From NCBI RefSeq assembly GCF_029203285.1, contig NZ_CP115669.1, positions 2,418,001-2,482,000 on the forward strand: DNA of 64,000 bases, given 5' to 3'. The notes beneath the pieces are model-generated. The model had not been told where the DNA came from and made no database searches. It worked only from the letters and a program-made list of their open reading frames with translations. How positions within the stretch are numbered: the stretch's first letter is position 1; the number at the start of each line of letters is the position of its first letter. The stretch comes from Pseudomonas sp. PSE14. Its GTDB lineage: Bacteria > Pseudomonadota > Gammaproteobacteria > Pseudomonadales > Pseudomonadaceae. Positions 52,716-60,833 of the stretch are shown piece after piece. A program made the position numbers and the translations under genes.

Positions 52716-54065
52716 ATGACCAGCTCCGCCCACGTGCCCGCTGCCGGCACCCTCGACGTCCAGTCCTTCATCAATGCCCAGCCGCTATCCCTGTACCAGT
52801 GCCGCATCGTGCTGCTGTGCTTCCTCATCGTCTTCCTCGACGGCCTCGACACCGCCGCCATGGGCTTCATCGCCCCGGCGCTGACCCAGGAGTGGGGGAT
52901 CGATCGCGCCAGCCTCGGCCCGGTGATGAGCGCCGCGCTGATCGGCATGGTGTTTGGCGCCCTGGGGTCCGGCCCGCTGGCCGACCGCTTCGGACGCAAG
53001 GGCGTGCTGGTGGTGGCGGTGTTCCTGTTCGGCCTGTTCAGCCTGTTGTCGGCGTTCAGCGCCAACCTCGACCAGCTCCTGGTGCTGCGCCTGCTCACCG
53101 GCATCGGCCTGGGCGCGGCGATGCCCAACGCCACCACGCTGCTCTCCGAGTACACCCCCGAGCGCCTCAAGTCGCTGCTGGTGACCAGCATGTTCTGCGG
53201 TTTCAACCTGGGCATGGCTTCAGGCGGTTTCGTCTCCGCCAAGCTGATCCCGGCCTACGGCTGGCACAGCCTGCTGCTGCTCGGCGGCGTGCTGCCGTTG
53301 GCACTGGCGCTGGTGCTGCTGGTGTGGCTGCCGGAGTCGGCGCGTTTCCTGGTGGTGCGCAGCCGCGGGGCGGACAGGGTCAAGCGCGTGCTGGCGCCGA
53401 TTGCGCCGGCCGAGGTGGTCGCCGCGCGTGACTTCAGCGTGCCCGAGCAGAAGACGGTGCAGAGCCGCAACGTGTTCAAGGTGATCTTCTCCGGCACCTA
53501 CAGCGCGGGAACTCTGCTGCTGTGGCTGACCTACTTCATGGGCCTGGTGATCGTCTACCTGCTCACCAGCTGGCTGCCGACCCTGATGCGTGATGCGGGG
53601 GCGAGCATGGAGCAGGCGGCCTTCATCGGCGCGCTGTTCCAGCTCGGCGGAGTGCTCAGTTCGGTGGCGGTGGGCTGGGCCATGGACCGCTTCAATCCGC
53701 ACAAGGTCATCGGCCTCTTCTACTGCCTGGCCGGTGTGTTCGCCTATTGCGTGGGGCAGAGCCTGGGCACCGTAACGCTGCTGGCGACGCTGGTGCTGGC
53801 CGCCGGCATGTGCGTGAACGGCGCGCAGTCGGCCATGCCGTCGCTGGCGGCGCGCTTCTACCCGACCCAGGGGCGCGCCACCGGGGTGTCCTGGATGCTC
53901 GGCATCGGCCGCTTCGGTGCCATCCTTGGCGCCTGGATCGGTGCGACCCTGCTGGGCCTGGGCTGGAACTTCGAACAGGTGCTGACCGCGCTGATCGTCC
54001 CGGCCGCCATCGCCACCGCCGCGGTGGTGATCAAAGGCCTGGTCAGCCACGCCGACGCCACCTGA
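52716..54065 (+). CDS. pcaK: 4-Hydroxybenzoate/protocatechuate transporter PcaK
   Basis: AAHS-family major facilitator, 449 residues and twelve helices, importing 4-hydroxybenzoate with protons and known to act in chemotaxis in P. putida. It has the start TLDVQSFINAQPLSLYQ, the family motif FLDGLDTAAMGFIAPAL (acidic DGxD in helix 1), the loop LADRFGRKG and the C-terminal QGRATGVSWMLGIGRFGAILG. It closely resembles P. putida PcaK. The ATG at 52716 has AGGAAG 8 nt upstream. The PcaR-like box upstream supports the assignment. Confidence 0.93.
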   Translation: MTSSAHVPAAGTLDVQSFINAQPLSLYQCRIVLLCFLIVFLDGLDTAAMGFIAPALTQEWGIDRASLGPVMSAALIGMVFGALGSGPLADRFGRKGVLVVAVFLFGLFSLLSAFSANLDQLLVLRLLTGIGLGAAMPNATTLLSEYTPERLKSLLVTSMFCGFNLGMASGGFVSAKLIPAYGWHSLLLLGGVLPLALALVLLVWLPESARFLVVRSRGADRVKRVLAPIAPAEVVAARDFSVPEQKTVQSRNVFKVIFSGTYSAGTLLLWLTYFMGLVIVYLLTSWLPTLMRDAGASMEQAAFIGALFQLGGVLSSVAVGWAMDRFNPHKVIGLFYCLAGVFAYCVGQSLGTVTLLATLVLAAGMCVNGAQSAMPSLAARFYPTQGRATGVSWMLGIGRFGAILGAWIGATLLGLGWNFEQVLTALIVPAAIATAAVVIKGLVSHADAT

Positions 54066-54190
54066 TGGGGCGGGGCGGCATGAGTGTGTTGCCATTCATC
54101 TCCGCCCCGTCCCAACGCCGCGCCGCTCGCATAGACTGGAGCGACCGCGGCGCAGACCGTGGCCGCTGATAACAACCCTGGTGCCCTTGC

Positions 54191-55144
54191 ATGCAAAGCC
54201 TGCTGAGCGAACGTAGCCGAGTATTCGAACGCGCCGACCCCTACGCGGTGTCCGGCTACGTCAACCAGCATGTGGGCACCCATGACCTGCGCCTGCCGGC
54301 CCATGGGCATCCGCAGGCCAGCCTCAACCACCGGCGCTTCGCCAACCTCGACCTGTGTCGCATCAGTTACGGCGGCGCGGTGCGCGTCACTTCACCCGCG
54401 CTGGAAAGCATCTTCCACCTGCAGATTCTGCTCAGCGGCCACTGCCTGTGGCGCGGCCAGCGCCAGGAGCACTACCTCGCGCCGGGTGAGCTGCTGCTGA
54501 TCAACCCGGACGATCCGGTCGACCTGACCTACTCGGACGACTGCGAGAAATTCATCCTGAAGATTCCGGTGACGCTGCTCGAAGCCATCTGCGCCGAGCA
54601 GCGCTGGAGTCATCCGCGTGCCGGCGTGCGCTTCACCGAGAACCGCTACCAGCTGGGTGAGCTGGAAGGCTTCGTCAACCTGCTGTCGATGGTCTGCCAG
54701 GAGTCCGAGGCCAGCGAGCGCCTGGCTCGGGTCGACGAGCACTACCAGCAGATCGTTGCCAGCAAGCTGCTGACGCTGCTCAAGACCAACGTCAGCCGCG
54801 AACCCATCGCCGGCGCCAGCGCCTCCTTCGAACGCATAGAGGCCTACATCGAGGGGCACCTGCGCGAGGACATCGACATCGAGGCCCTGGCCCACCAGGC
54901 GTCCATGAGCCTGCGATCGCTCTATGCGCTGTTCGAGCGCCAGGCCGGCACTACGCCGCGCCAGTACATCCGCCGCCTGAAGCTGGAGCGCATCCGCGCC
55001 TGCCTGGGCGACCCGGCGTGCCCGGTGCGCAGCGTCACCGAGCTGGCGCTGGACTATGGCTTCCTGCACCTGGGGCGCTTCTCCGAGAGCTATCGCCAGC
55101 AGTTCGGTGAGCTGCCGTCGGAGACGCTCAAGCGTCGCGTCTGA
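54191..55144 (+). CDS. benR: AraC-family benzoate regulator BenR
   Basis: A 317-residue XylS/BenR-type activator. The N-terminal domain (residues 40-200, with FHLQILLSGHCLWRG and EHYLAPGELLLINPDDPVDLTYSDDCEKFILKIP) binds benzoate in relatives. The C-terminal 100 residues hold two helix-turn-helix motifs (IDIEALAHQASMSLRSLYALFERQAG and VTELALDYGFLHLGRFSESYRQQFG). Two perfect TGCA-N6-GGATA repeats before benA are the expected target. It is separated from benA by a repeat-rich gap and a cupin gene. Confidence 0.9.
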   Translation: MQSLLSERSRVFERADPYAVSGYVNQHVGTHDLRLPAHGHPQASLNHRRFANLDLCRISYGGAVRVTSPALESIFHLQILLSGHCLWRGQRQEHYLAPGELLLINPDDPVDLTYSDDCEKFILKIPVTLLEAICAEQRWSHPRAGVRFTENRYQLGELEGFVNLLSMVCQESEASERLARVDEHYQQIVASKLLTLLKTNVSREPIAGASASFERIEAYIEGHLREDIDIEALAHQASMSLRSLYALFERQAGTTPRQYIRRLKLERIRACLGDPACPVRSVTELALDYGFLHLGRFSESYRQQFGELPSETLKRRV

Positions 55145-55153
55145 CTCGGAGCC

Positions 55154-55180
55154 GTAGGAGCGAACTTCGTCCGCGATGCG
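55154..55180 (+). repeat. REP-like element
   Basis: It begins GTAGGAGCGAACTTCGTCC and ends GCGATGCG, a diverged member of the GTAGGAGCGAGC class, 10 bp after the benR stop. Confidence 0.65.
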
Positions 55181-55204
55181 TTTGGTTCTGGGTGTTTCTG
55201 CGCC

Positions 55205-55440
55205 GCGTCGGTGTGCTCTGAGAGATTTTGTTTCGCCCCCTCGGGCGACCTTCTTTGGCAAACGCCCCAAAGAAGGCAAAGGTCTTGCCCCTGTCATCCG
55301 GTTTTTCGCTTAGGCGAAAAATGCCCTCGCTCCATCGAAGTTTCAGGGGCCCGCGTCGACGGGCCATCCATGGCTCAACGACGCTCTCGCGGCATCCATG
55401 CCGCTCAACCCCTGAAACTCCGATTCCACTCGGCCTCCTG
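55205..55440. repeat. Structured interspersed repeat candidate
   Basis: The stretch contains nested inverted repeats: CCTTCTTTGG/CCAAAGAAGG (about 55249-55276), TTTTTCGC/GCGAAAAA (about 55302-55321) and AGTTTCAGGGG/CCCCTGAAACT (55339-55349 and 55409-55419). The wording (CCCCCTCGGGCGACC, GGGCCATCCATGG, CGGCATCCATGCCG) is familiar from intergenic repeats in several Pseudomonas genomes, but only one copy is in this window. Confidence 0.5.
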
Positions 55441-55513
55441 AACGGGGCCGTTCGGAGTGCGCGGATGTTTCACTGGAAGTCTTCAGAGCAAAAGCCGGAG
55501 ATATGGGCTCTTC

Positions 55514-55536
55514 GTAGGAGCGAGCTTGCTCGCGAA
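55514..55536 (+). repeat. REP element
   Basis: GTAGGAGCGAGC followed by TTGCTCGCGAA is a textbook Pseudomonas REP with an imperfect internal dyad (GCGAGC/GCTCGC). Confidence 0.75.
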
Positions 55537-55557
55537 CCGCACGGCACGGTATTCCCC

Positions 55558-55687
55558 GTAGGAGAGACGGGGGCGCCTAGCCCTTGTCCGCGAAATCCAT
55601 CGCGGCGGAATAGGGCGCTCAAGGTGACTCCCATGGTTTGCGCGTAAACGTCCCTGCCGGCGAATCGCGGATAAGATCCGTTCCTAC
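55558..55687. repeat. REP-like pair in opposite orientations
   Basis: One unit begins GTAGGAGAGACGGG and continues CCTTGTCCGCGAAATCC to about 55611. The other (55666-55687) is inverted and ends ATCCGTTCCTAC. They resemble the REP unit at 41001-41037 (CCTTGTCCACGAAATCC). Confidence 0.55.
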
Positions 55688-55811
55688 GAAAGCCCCACGT
55701 TCGTCCTGATCGGCCCCTGCCGTTCTTCCGATTCCCCGCCTGGCCTTCGCCGATGAACTCTACTGAAAAGAGGCGTGTGCATTTTGCGCCGCCCCAGGGG
55801 AGGCCATGTCC

Positions 55812-56255
55812 ATGAGTTCCAACCCGTTCATTCTCGACCCGGGCGAACGGAGCCCGGCCCTCAACGTCGTCGGTATCCGCATCAACGTCCTGGTGTCCGA
55901 TACCGATTCGGCGGCGCAACGGATCACCTATCAGGCGGGCGGCGAAGGAGCCGGTCCGCCGCTGCATACCCACGATTGGGACGAGTCCTTCTACGTGCTG
56001 CAGGGCGAGGTGGTCTTCACCGTTGCCGGGCGCACTGCCGCCTGCCACGCCGGCACCCTGATCCATATCCCCGCGGGTACCCTCCACGGCTTCAACTTCG
56101 GCTCCGGCGGTGGCGAGATGCTCGAAGTCACCGGCGCCGGCAGCCAGGCCATCGAGATGTTCCGCGCCCTGGATCGCGAGGTGCCGCCCGGCCCGGTGGA
56201 TGTTCCGAAGACGGTGCAGGTCGCCGGTGAATACGGCGTCGTCTTCCACCTCTGA
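55812..56255 (+). CDS. Cupin-domain protein
   Basis: A 147-residue single-domain cupin. The two metal-type motifs are visible as PPLHTHDWDESFYVLQGEVVF (G-x-H-x-H-x4-E type) and GTLIHIPAGTLHGFNF. The function is unknown; it may sense or process a small molecule of the ben pathway, but only position suggests this. The ATG at 55812 has GGGGAGG with 8 nt spacing; an in-frame ATG at 55806 is only 2 nt from that site. It lies between benR and benA, where other pseudomonads have no gene that I recall. Confidence 0.75.
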   Translation: MSSNPFILDPGERSPALNVVGIRINVLVSDTDSAAQRITYQAGGEGAGPPLHTHDWDESFYVLQGEVVFTVAGRTAACHAGTLIHIPAGTLHGFNFGSGGGEMLEVTGAGSQAIEMFRALDREVPPGPVDVPKTVQVAGEYGVVFHL

Positions 56256-56297
56256 GCACCTTCCTGGCGGCTCCTCGGGGCCGCCAGCTCTCCTGCA

Positions 56298-56333
56298 TGC
56301 AGAAACTGGATAGCACTCTGCACAAAGCGGATA
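56298..56333 (+). promoter_or_regulatory. BenR/XylS binding site of the benA promoter
   Basis: Two direct repeats TGCA-N6-GGATA (56298-56312 and 56319-56333) have a 21-bp period and match the XylS operator at Pm and the BenR site. The second repeat ends 64 bp before the benA ATG, as expected for a site overlapping the -35 region. Confidence 0.88.
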
Positions 56334-56371
56334 TTGCCCCCGCCAACCCAGCCCTAACCTGAGCCTGCCTG

Positions 56372-56382
56372 AACAATAACAA
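56372..56382 (+). promoter_or_regulatory. Hfq/Crc CA motif at the benA ribosome-binding site
   Basis: AACAATAACAA has two overlapping AAYAAYAA motifs directly next to the GGAGG (56384-56388) of benA. Binding here would block translation initiation, the classic Crc/Hfq mode. Confidence 0.72.
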
Positions 56383-56396
56383 CGGAGGCCCCGGCC

Positions 56397-57764
56397 ATGT
56401 CCCTGGGTATCGACTACTTGCGTTCGCTGCTCGAAGAAGACCCCGAGAAGGGCGTCTACCGCTGCCGGCGGGAGATGTTCACCGACCCGCGCCTGTTCGA
56501 CCTGGAGATGAAGCACATCTTCGAAGGCAACTGGGTCTACCTCGCCCATGAAAGCCAGATCCCCGAGAAGAACGACTTCCTGACGACCATGATCGGCCGC
56601 CAGTCGATCTTCATCGCGCGCAACAAGGACGGCGTGCTCAACGCCTTCCTCAATGCCTGCAGCCACAAGGGCGCCATGCTCTGCCGGCACAAGTCCGGCA
56701 ACCGCGCAAGCTACACCTGCCCGTTCCATGGCTGGACCTTCAACAACTCCGGCAAGCTGCTCAAGGTCAAGGACCCGGCCGAGGCCGGTTACCCGGAAGG
56801 CTTCAACTGCGAAGGCTCCCACGACCTGACCAAGGTGGCGCGCTTCGAGTCCTACCGCGGCTTTCTCTTCGGCAGCCTGAAGGCCGACGTCAAGCCGCTG
56901 GTGGAGCACCTGGGCGAGTCGGCGAAGATCATCGACATGATCGTCGACCAATCCCCCGAAGGCCTGGAAGTGCTGCGCGGTTCCTCCAGCTACATCTACG
57001 AAGGCAACTGGAAGCTCACCGCCGAGAACGGTGCCGACGGCTACCACGTCAGCTCCGTGCACTGGAACTACGCCGCCACCCAGAACCAGCGCCAGCAGCG
57101 CGAGGCGGGCGAGGAAGTGAAGACCATGAGCGCCGGCGGCTGGGCCAAGCAGGGTGGTGGTTTCTACTCCTTCGACCACGGCCACCTGCTGCTCTGGACC
57201 CGCTGGGCCAACCCCGAGGCGCGCCCGGCGTTCGAGCGCCGCGACGAGCTGGCCCGCGACCACGGCCAGGCCCGCGCTGACTGGATGATCGGCAATTCGC
57301 GCAACCTCTGCCTGTACCCCAACGTCTACCTGATGGACCAGTTCAGCTCGCAGATCCGCATCGCGCGGCCCATCGACGTCAACCGCACCGAGATCACCAT
57401 CTACTGCATCGCGCCCAAGGGCGAGAGCGACGAGGCGCGCGCCCAGCGTATCCGCCAGTACGAGGACTTCTTCAACGTCAGCGGCATGGCCACGCCGGAC
57501 GACCTGGAGGAATTCCGCTCCTGCCAGCAGGCCTACCAGGGCAGCGCCGGCGGCTGGAACGACATGTCGCGCGGGGCGAAACATTGGGTGCAGGGCGCCG
57601 ACGATGCGGCACGGGAAATCGACCTGGCGCCGGCGCTCTCCGGCGTACGTACCGAGGATGAAGGCCTGTTCGTGCTGCAGCACCAGTATTGGCAGCAGAC
57701 CATGATCGACGCGCTGGCCGCCGAGCAGGCCAATCGCATCGCGCTGAAAGAGGAGGGCGTGTAA
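56397..57764 (+). CDS. benA: Benzoate 1,2-dioxygenase large (alpha) subunit
   Basis: Terminal oxygenase alpha subunit adding O2 to benzoate to give the cis-diol. The 455-residue protein has Rieske ligands C88, H90, C108 and H111 (CSH...CPFHGW). The mononuclear iron site is in [16 protein letters not shown] (H217, H222). The start [46 protein letters not shown] is that of BenA/XylX, not of anthranilate dioxygenase AntA. GGAGG lies 8 nt upstream. benB overlaps its stop (TAATG). Confidence 0.95.
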   Translation: MSLGIDYLRSLLEEDPEKGVYRCRREMFTDPRLFDLEMKHIFEGNWVYLAHESQIPEKNDFLTTMIGRQSIFIARNKDGVLNAFLNACSHKGAMLCRHKSGNRASYTCPFHGWTFNNSGKLLKVKDPAEAGYPEGFNCEGSHDLTKVARFESYRGFLFGSLKADVKPLVEHLGESAKIIDMIVDQSPEGLEVLRGSSSYIYEGNWKLTAENGADGYHVSSVHWNYAATQNQRQQREAGEEVKTMSAGGWAKQGGGFYSFDHGHLLLWTRWANPEARPAFERRDELARDHGQARADWMIGNSRNLCLYPNVYLMDQFSSQIRIARPIDVNRTEITIYCIAPKGESDEARAQRIRQYEDFFNVSGMATPDDLEEFRSCQQAYQGSAGGWNDMSRGAKHWVQGADDAAREIDLAPALSGVRTEDEGLFVLQHQYWQQTMIDALAAEQANRIALKEEGV

Positions 57765-58249
57765 TGAGCCGTTACGAGACCGTGCGCGCCTTTCTTTATC
57801 GCGAAGCCCGCTACCTGGACGACAAGGACTGGGACGCCTGGCTGGAACTGTACGCCGCCGATGCGACTTTCTGGATGCCCTCCTGGGACGACCGCGACCA
57901 GCTCACCGAAGACCCGCAGCGGGAAATCTCGCTGATCTGGTACGGCAGCCGGGGCGGCCTGGAAGACCGCGTGTTCCGCATCAAGACCGAGCGCTCCAGC
58001 GCGACTCTCCCGGACACCCGCACCTCGCACAACCTGAGCAACATCGAGGTGCTGGGCGAGGAAAACGGCCTGTGCCAGGTGCGCTTCAACTGGCACACCC
58101 TGAGCTTCCGCTACAAGACCGTCGACAGCTACTTCGGCACCAGTTTCTACACCCTCGACGTGCGTGGCGAGCAGCCGCTGGTGAAGGCGAAGAAGGTTGT
58201 GCTGAAAAACGACTACGTCCGCCAGGTCATCGACATCTACCACATCTGA
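57764..58249 (+). CDS. benB: Benzoate 1,2-dioxygenase small (beta) subunit
   Basis: Structural beta subunit of the alpha3-beta3 oxygenase, 161 residues. It has the ring-hydroxylating beta pattern FLYREARYLDDKDWDAWLELYAADATFWMPSWD and TRTSHNLSNIEVL, ending VLKNDYVRQVIDIYHI. It overlaps benA by one base. A strong hairpin lies between it and benC. Confidence 0.95.
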   Translation: MSRYETVRAFLYREARYLDDKDWDAWLELYAADATFWMPSWDDRDQLTEDPQREISLIWYGSRGGLEDRVFRIKTERSSATLPDTRTSHNLSNIEVLGEENGLCQVRFNWHTLSFRYKTVDSYFGTSFYTLDVRGEQPLVKAKKVVLKNDYVRQVIDIYHI

Positions 58250-58267
58250 TTCCGCCGTCAGGGCCGT

Positions 58268-58300
58268 GCGTCGCGCGCGTGGATTCGCCGCGCGCGACGC
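58268..58300 (+). repeat. Intercistronic hairpin between benB and benC
   Basis: Twelve-base perfect arms GCGTCGCGCGCG and CGCGCGCGACGC enclose a 9-nt loop. No T-run follows, so it is more likely an mRNA stability or processing structure than a terminator. Confidence 0.6.
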
Positions 58301-58327
58301 TGCCTGCGCGGCGCCGAGGTGCACGCC

Positions 58328-59341
58328 ATGAACCACAAGATCGCCCTTAACTTCGAAGACGGCGTTACCCGCTTCATCGACGCGAGCCCCAGCGAGACCG
58401 TGGCCGATGCGGCCTACCGCCAGGGCATCAACATTCCGCTGGATTGCCGCGACGGCGCCTGCGGCACCTGCAAGTGCTTCGCCGAAGCCGGCCGTTACGA
58501 CCTGGGCCAGGACTACATCGAGGACGCGCTGACCGAGGATGAAGCCGCGCAGGGCTACGTGCTCACCTGCCAGATGCGCGCGCAGAGCGATTGCGTGGTG
58601 CGCGTGCCGGCTTCCTCGCAGGTCTGCAAGACCGCCCAGGCCAGTTTCGAGGCCAGCATCAGCGCGGTGCGCCAGCTGTCCGAGAGCACCATTTCGCTGT
58701 CGATCAAGGGCGAAGCCCTGAGCAAGCTGGCCTTCCTGCCCGGGCAGTACGTCAATCTGCAGGTGCCCGGTAGCGAACAGACCCGCGCCTATTCCTTCAG
58801 CTCGCTGCAGAAGGACGGCGAAGTCAGCTTCCTGATCCGCAACGTGCCGGGCGGGCTGATGAGCAGCTTCCTCACTGGCCTGGCCAAGGCCGGCGACTCC
58901 ATGACCCTGGCCGGCCCGCTGGGCAGCTTCTACCTGCGCGAGATCAAGCGCCCGCTGTTGCTGCTGGCCGGCGGTACGGGGCTTGCGCCTTTCACCGCGA
59001 TGCTCGAACAGATCGCCGAACGTGGCAGCGAGCATCCGCTGCATCTGATCTACGGCGTCACTCACGATTTCGACCTGGTGGAAATGGATCGCCTGGAAGC
59101 CTTCGCCGCGCGCATTCCCAACTTCACCTGGAGCGCCTGCGTGGCCAGCCCGGAGAGCAGCTACCCGCAAAAGGGCTACGTCACCCAGCACATCACGCCG
59201 GCGCACCTGAACGATGGCGAGGTGGACATCTACCTCTGCGGCCCGCCGCCGATGGTCGAGGCGGTGAGCCAGTACATCCGCGAGCAGGGCATCACGCCGG
59301 CGAATTTCTATTACGAGAAGTTTGCGGCCAGCGCCGCTTGA
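58328..59341 (+). CDS. benC: Benzoate dioxygenase NADH reductase
   Basis: Electron-transfer component, 337 residues. The N-terminal plant-type 2Fe-2S ferredoxin has ligands C40, C45, C48 and C81 (CRDGACGTCKC...TC). Then come the FAD domain (PGQYVNLQVPGSEQTRAYSFSS) and the NADH domain (LLLLAGGTGLAPFTAMLEQI), ending CGPPPMVEAV...NFYYEKF. The ATG at 58328 has GAGGTG upstream; a GTG at 58319 is a weaker option. Confidence 0.95.
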   Translation: MNHKIALNFEDGVTRFIDASPSETVADAAYRQGINIPLDCRDGACGTCKCFAEAGRYDLGQDYIEDALTEDEAAQGYVLTCQMRAQSDCVVRVPASSQVCKTAQASFEASISAVRQLSESTISLSIKGEALSKLAFLPGQYVNLQVPGSEQTRAYSFSSLQKDGEVSFLIRNVPGGLMSSFLTGLAKAGDSMTLAGPLGSFYLREIKRPLLLLAGGTGLAPFTAMLEQIAERGSEHPLHLIYGVTHDFDLVEMDRLEAFAARIPNFTWSACVASPESSYPQKGYVTQHITPAHLNDGEVDIYLCGPPPMVEAVSQYIREQGITPANFYYEKFAASAA

Positions 59342-59352
59342 GCCCGGAACGC

Positions 59353-59379
59353 GCCTGCATACCCGGTGGGTATGCAGGC
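59353..59379. promoter_or_regulatory. CatR/BenM-type operator upstream of benK-benD
   Basis: ATAC-CCGGTGG-GTAT (59359-59373) is a perfect ATAC-N7-GTAT site, the consensus of CatM/BenM-type LysR regulators. It is embedded in a 12-bp-arm palindrome (GCCTGCATACCC/GGGTATGCAGGC). It lies just after benC and 114 bp before the benK start. Confidence 0.75.
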
Positions 59380-59448
59380 ATGCCGACAAAGTATTTTTCC
59401 TACACGCCACCGCGCCCTAGCCTCCGGGTTGGGCCCTGACCGGGCCTG

Positions 59449-59459
59449 AATAACAACAA
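59449..59459 (+). promoter_or_regulatory. Hfq/Crc CA motif, benK leader
   Basis: AATAACAACAA, identical to the motif in the pcaK leader, lies 33 nt before the benK start codon. Confidence 0.6.
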
Positions 59460-59492
59460 TCAGCGAGGCATTGCCCTCGCAGCGGAGACCCC

Positions 59493-60821
59493 ATGAGCCA
59501 GACGTGCAACATACCCGACGTGATAGATCACGCCGCTTTGAGTTCCTTCCAGTGGCGGGTGTTTGTCCTGTGTTTCCTGGTCGCCATCTTCGATGGCTTC
59601 GATACCCAGGCCATTGCCTATACCGGCCCGGCGATCATCGAGACCCTGAAGCTGTCCACCGGCGGCCTGGCGCCGATCCTCAGTGCCGGAATCGTCGGCA
59701 TGGCCCTGGGCGCCATGGCGCTGGGTCTGTTCGGCGACCGCTTCGGCCGTCGTCCCACCGTCATGGGCGCGGTGGCGCTGTTCGCCCTCGCCACGCTGGG
59801 CACCGCCTTCGCCACCACTGCCGAGCAGATCCTCGTGCTGCGCTTCCTTGCCGGCCTCGGCATGGGCGGCGCCACGCCCGTGCTGCTGGCGCTGGCTTCC
59901 GAGTACGGCCCGGCGCGCCTGCGCGGCGCCATCGTCACCGGCATCCTACTGGGCCTACCGGCCGGCGCCATGCTTGGCGGGCTGCTCGCCGCCCAGGTCA
60001 TGCCGCTGATCGGCTGGCAGGGCATCTTCCTCGCCGGCGGGCTGCTGCCGTTGGCGCTGCTGGCAGGGCTGTACTTTGCGCTGCCGGAATCGCTGCAGTT
60101 CCTCGCCACCCGCTCGGGCGAGACGGCGCAGGTACGCCGTATTCTCGCGCGCATCAGTTCGCGGCCGCTCGCCGAAGACGTGCGCTTCAGCGTACCGGAA
60201 GCCGCCACCCGCACCAGCGTACGTGCCCTGTTCGGGCCGGGGCTGGCACGCAACACCCTCGCCGTGTGGCTGACCTACCTGTTCAATTGGGTGGCCTGGT
60301 TCATGTTCCTCTCCTGGCTGCCCACCGTGCTGAAGACTGCCGGCCTGCCGGTGCAACAGGCGCCGCTGGGCACCGTCACGGTCAACGCGGTGTTCATCCT
60401 CTGCGCCATCCCGCTGTCGATCCTGCTGCCGCGCCTGAATACCCGCAACGTGCTGCTCGGCCTGTTCGCCCTCGGCGTTCTGGTCAGCCTCGGCCTGTCC
60501 TTGAGCGGTGACAACTGGGCGCTGGTGTTCCTGCTGGTGGGCGCCGCGGGCCTGGGCATCGGCGGGCAGCAGATCGCCCTCAACTACCTGGTGGTTTCCG
60601 CGTACCCGACCAGCCTGCGCGCCACTGCCACCGGCTGGGCCATCGGCCTGGGCCGCGTGGGCGCCATCATCGGTTCGGCCCTGGGCGGAACCTTCCTCGA
60701 ATGGGGCGGCGTCGCCGGCTTCTATCTGGCATTGGCCGTCCCCCTGCTGCTGGCGCTGGTCGCCGTGGCCCTCATACGCGGCAGCGAGAAGCCTTCGGGC
60801 GGCCTCGTGGCCGCGCATTGA
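59493..60821 (+). CDS. benK: AAHS-family aromatic acid transporter, probable BenK
   Basis: A 442-residue major-facilitator proton symporter with twelve helices. AAHS features are the helix-1 motif IFDGFDTQAIAYTGPAI (DGFD), the loop FGDRFGRRP and the helix-11 region RATATGWAIGLGRVGAIIG. Position between benABC and benD points to benzoate as substrate. Sequence alone cannot exclude muconate or another aromatic acid, and a CatR-type operator upstream makes muconate a real alternative. The ATG at 59493 has GGAG 7 nt upstream. benD follows 12 bp later. Confidence 0.8.
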   Translation: MSQTCNIPDVIDHAALSSFQWRVFVLCFLVAIFDGFDTQAIAYTGPAIIETLKLSTGGLAPILSAGIVGMALGAMALGLFGDRFGRRPTVMGAVALFALATLGTAFATTAEQILVLRFLAGLGMGGATPVLLALASEYGPARLRGAIVTGILLGLPAGAMLGGLLAAQVMPLIGWQGIFLAGGLLPLALLAGLYFALPESLQFLATRSGETAQVRRILARISSRPLAEDVRFSVPEAATRTSVRALFGPGLARNTLAVWLTYLFNWVAWFMFLSWLPTVLKTAGLPVQQAPLGTVTVNAVFILCAIPLSILLPRLNTRNVLLGLFALGVLVSLGLSLSGDNWALVFLLVGAAGLGIGGQQIALNYLVVSAYPTSLRATATGWAIGLGRVGAIIGSALGGTFLEWGGVAGFYLALAVPLLLALVAVALIRGSEKPSGGLVAAH

Positions 60822-60833
60822 CAGGAGAACATC

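Larger units (their letters stand above)
55145..55811. other. Repeat-rich intergenic region between benR and the cupin gene
   Basis: A 667-bp region without a gene. It holds several REP-like units (55154-55180, 55514-55536, about 55558-55611 and, inverted, 55666-55687) and a structured element at 55205-55440, all listed separately. The promoter of the cupin gene should be near its right end. Confidence 0.7.

Noticed and set aside
52577..53431. Alternative plus-strand frame starting at the ATG next to AATAACAACAA
   Set aside because: It overlaps pcaK in another frame and is Arg/Pro-rich; the pcaK frame has clear transporter features and its own ribosome-binding site.
55470..57683. Minus-strand frame (737 codons) across the cupin gene and benA
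   Set aside because: Spans two identified genes and a REP region on the other strand; composition is that of a shadow frame.
56397..57764. Anthranilate dioxygenase (antA) instead of benA
   Set aside because: The N-terminus and the regions around the Rieske site match BenA/XylX, and the promoter has XylS/BenR repeats; AntA starts quite differently.
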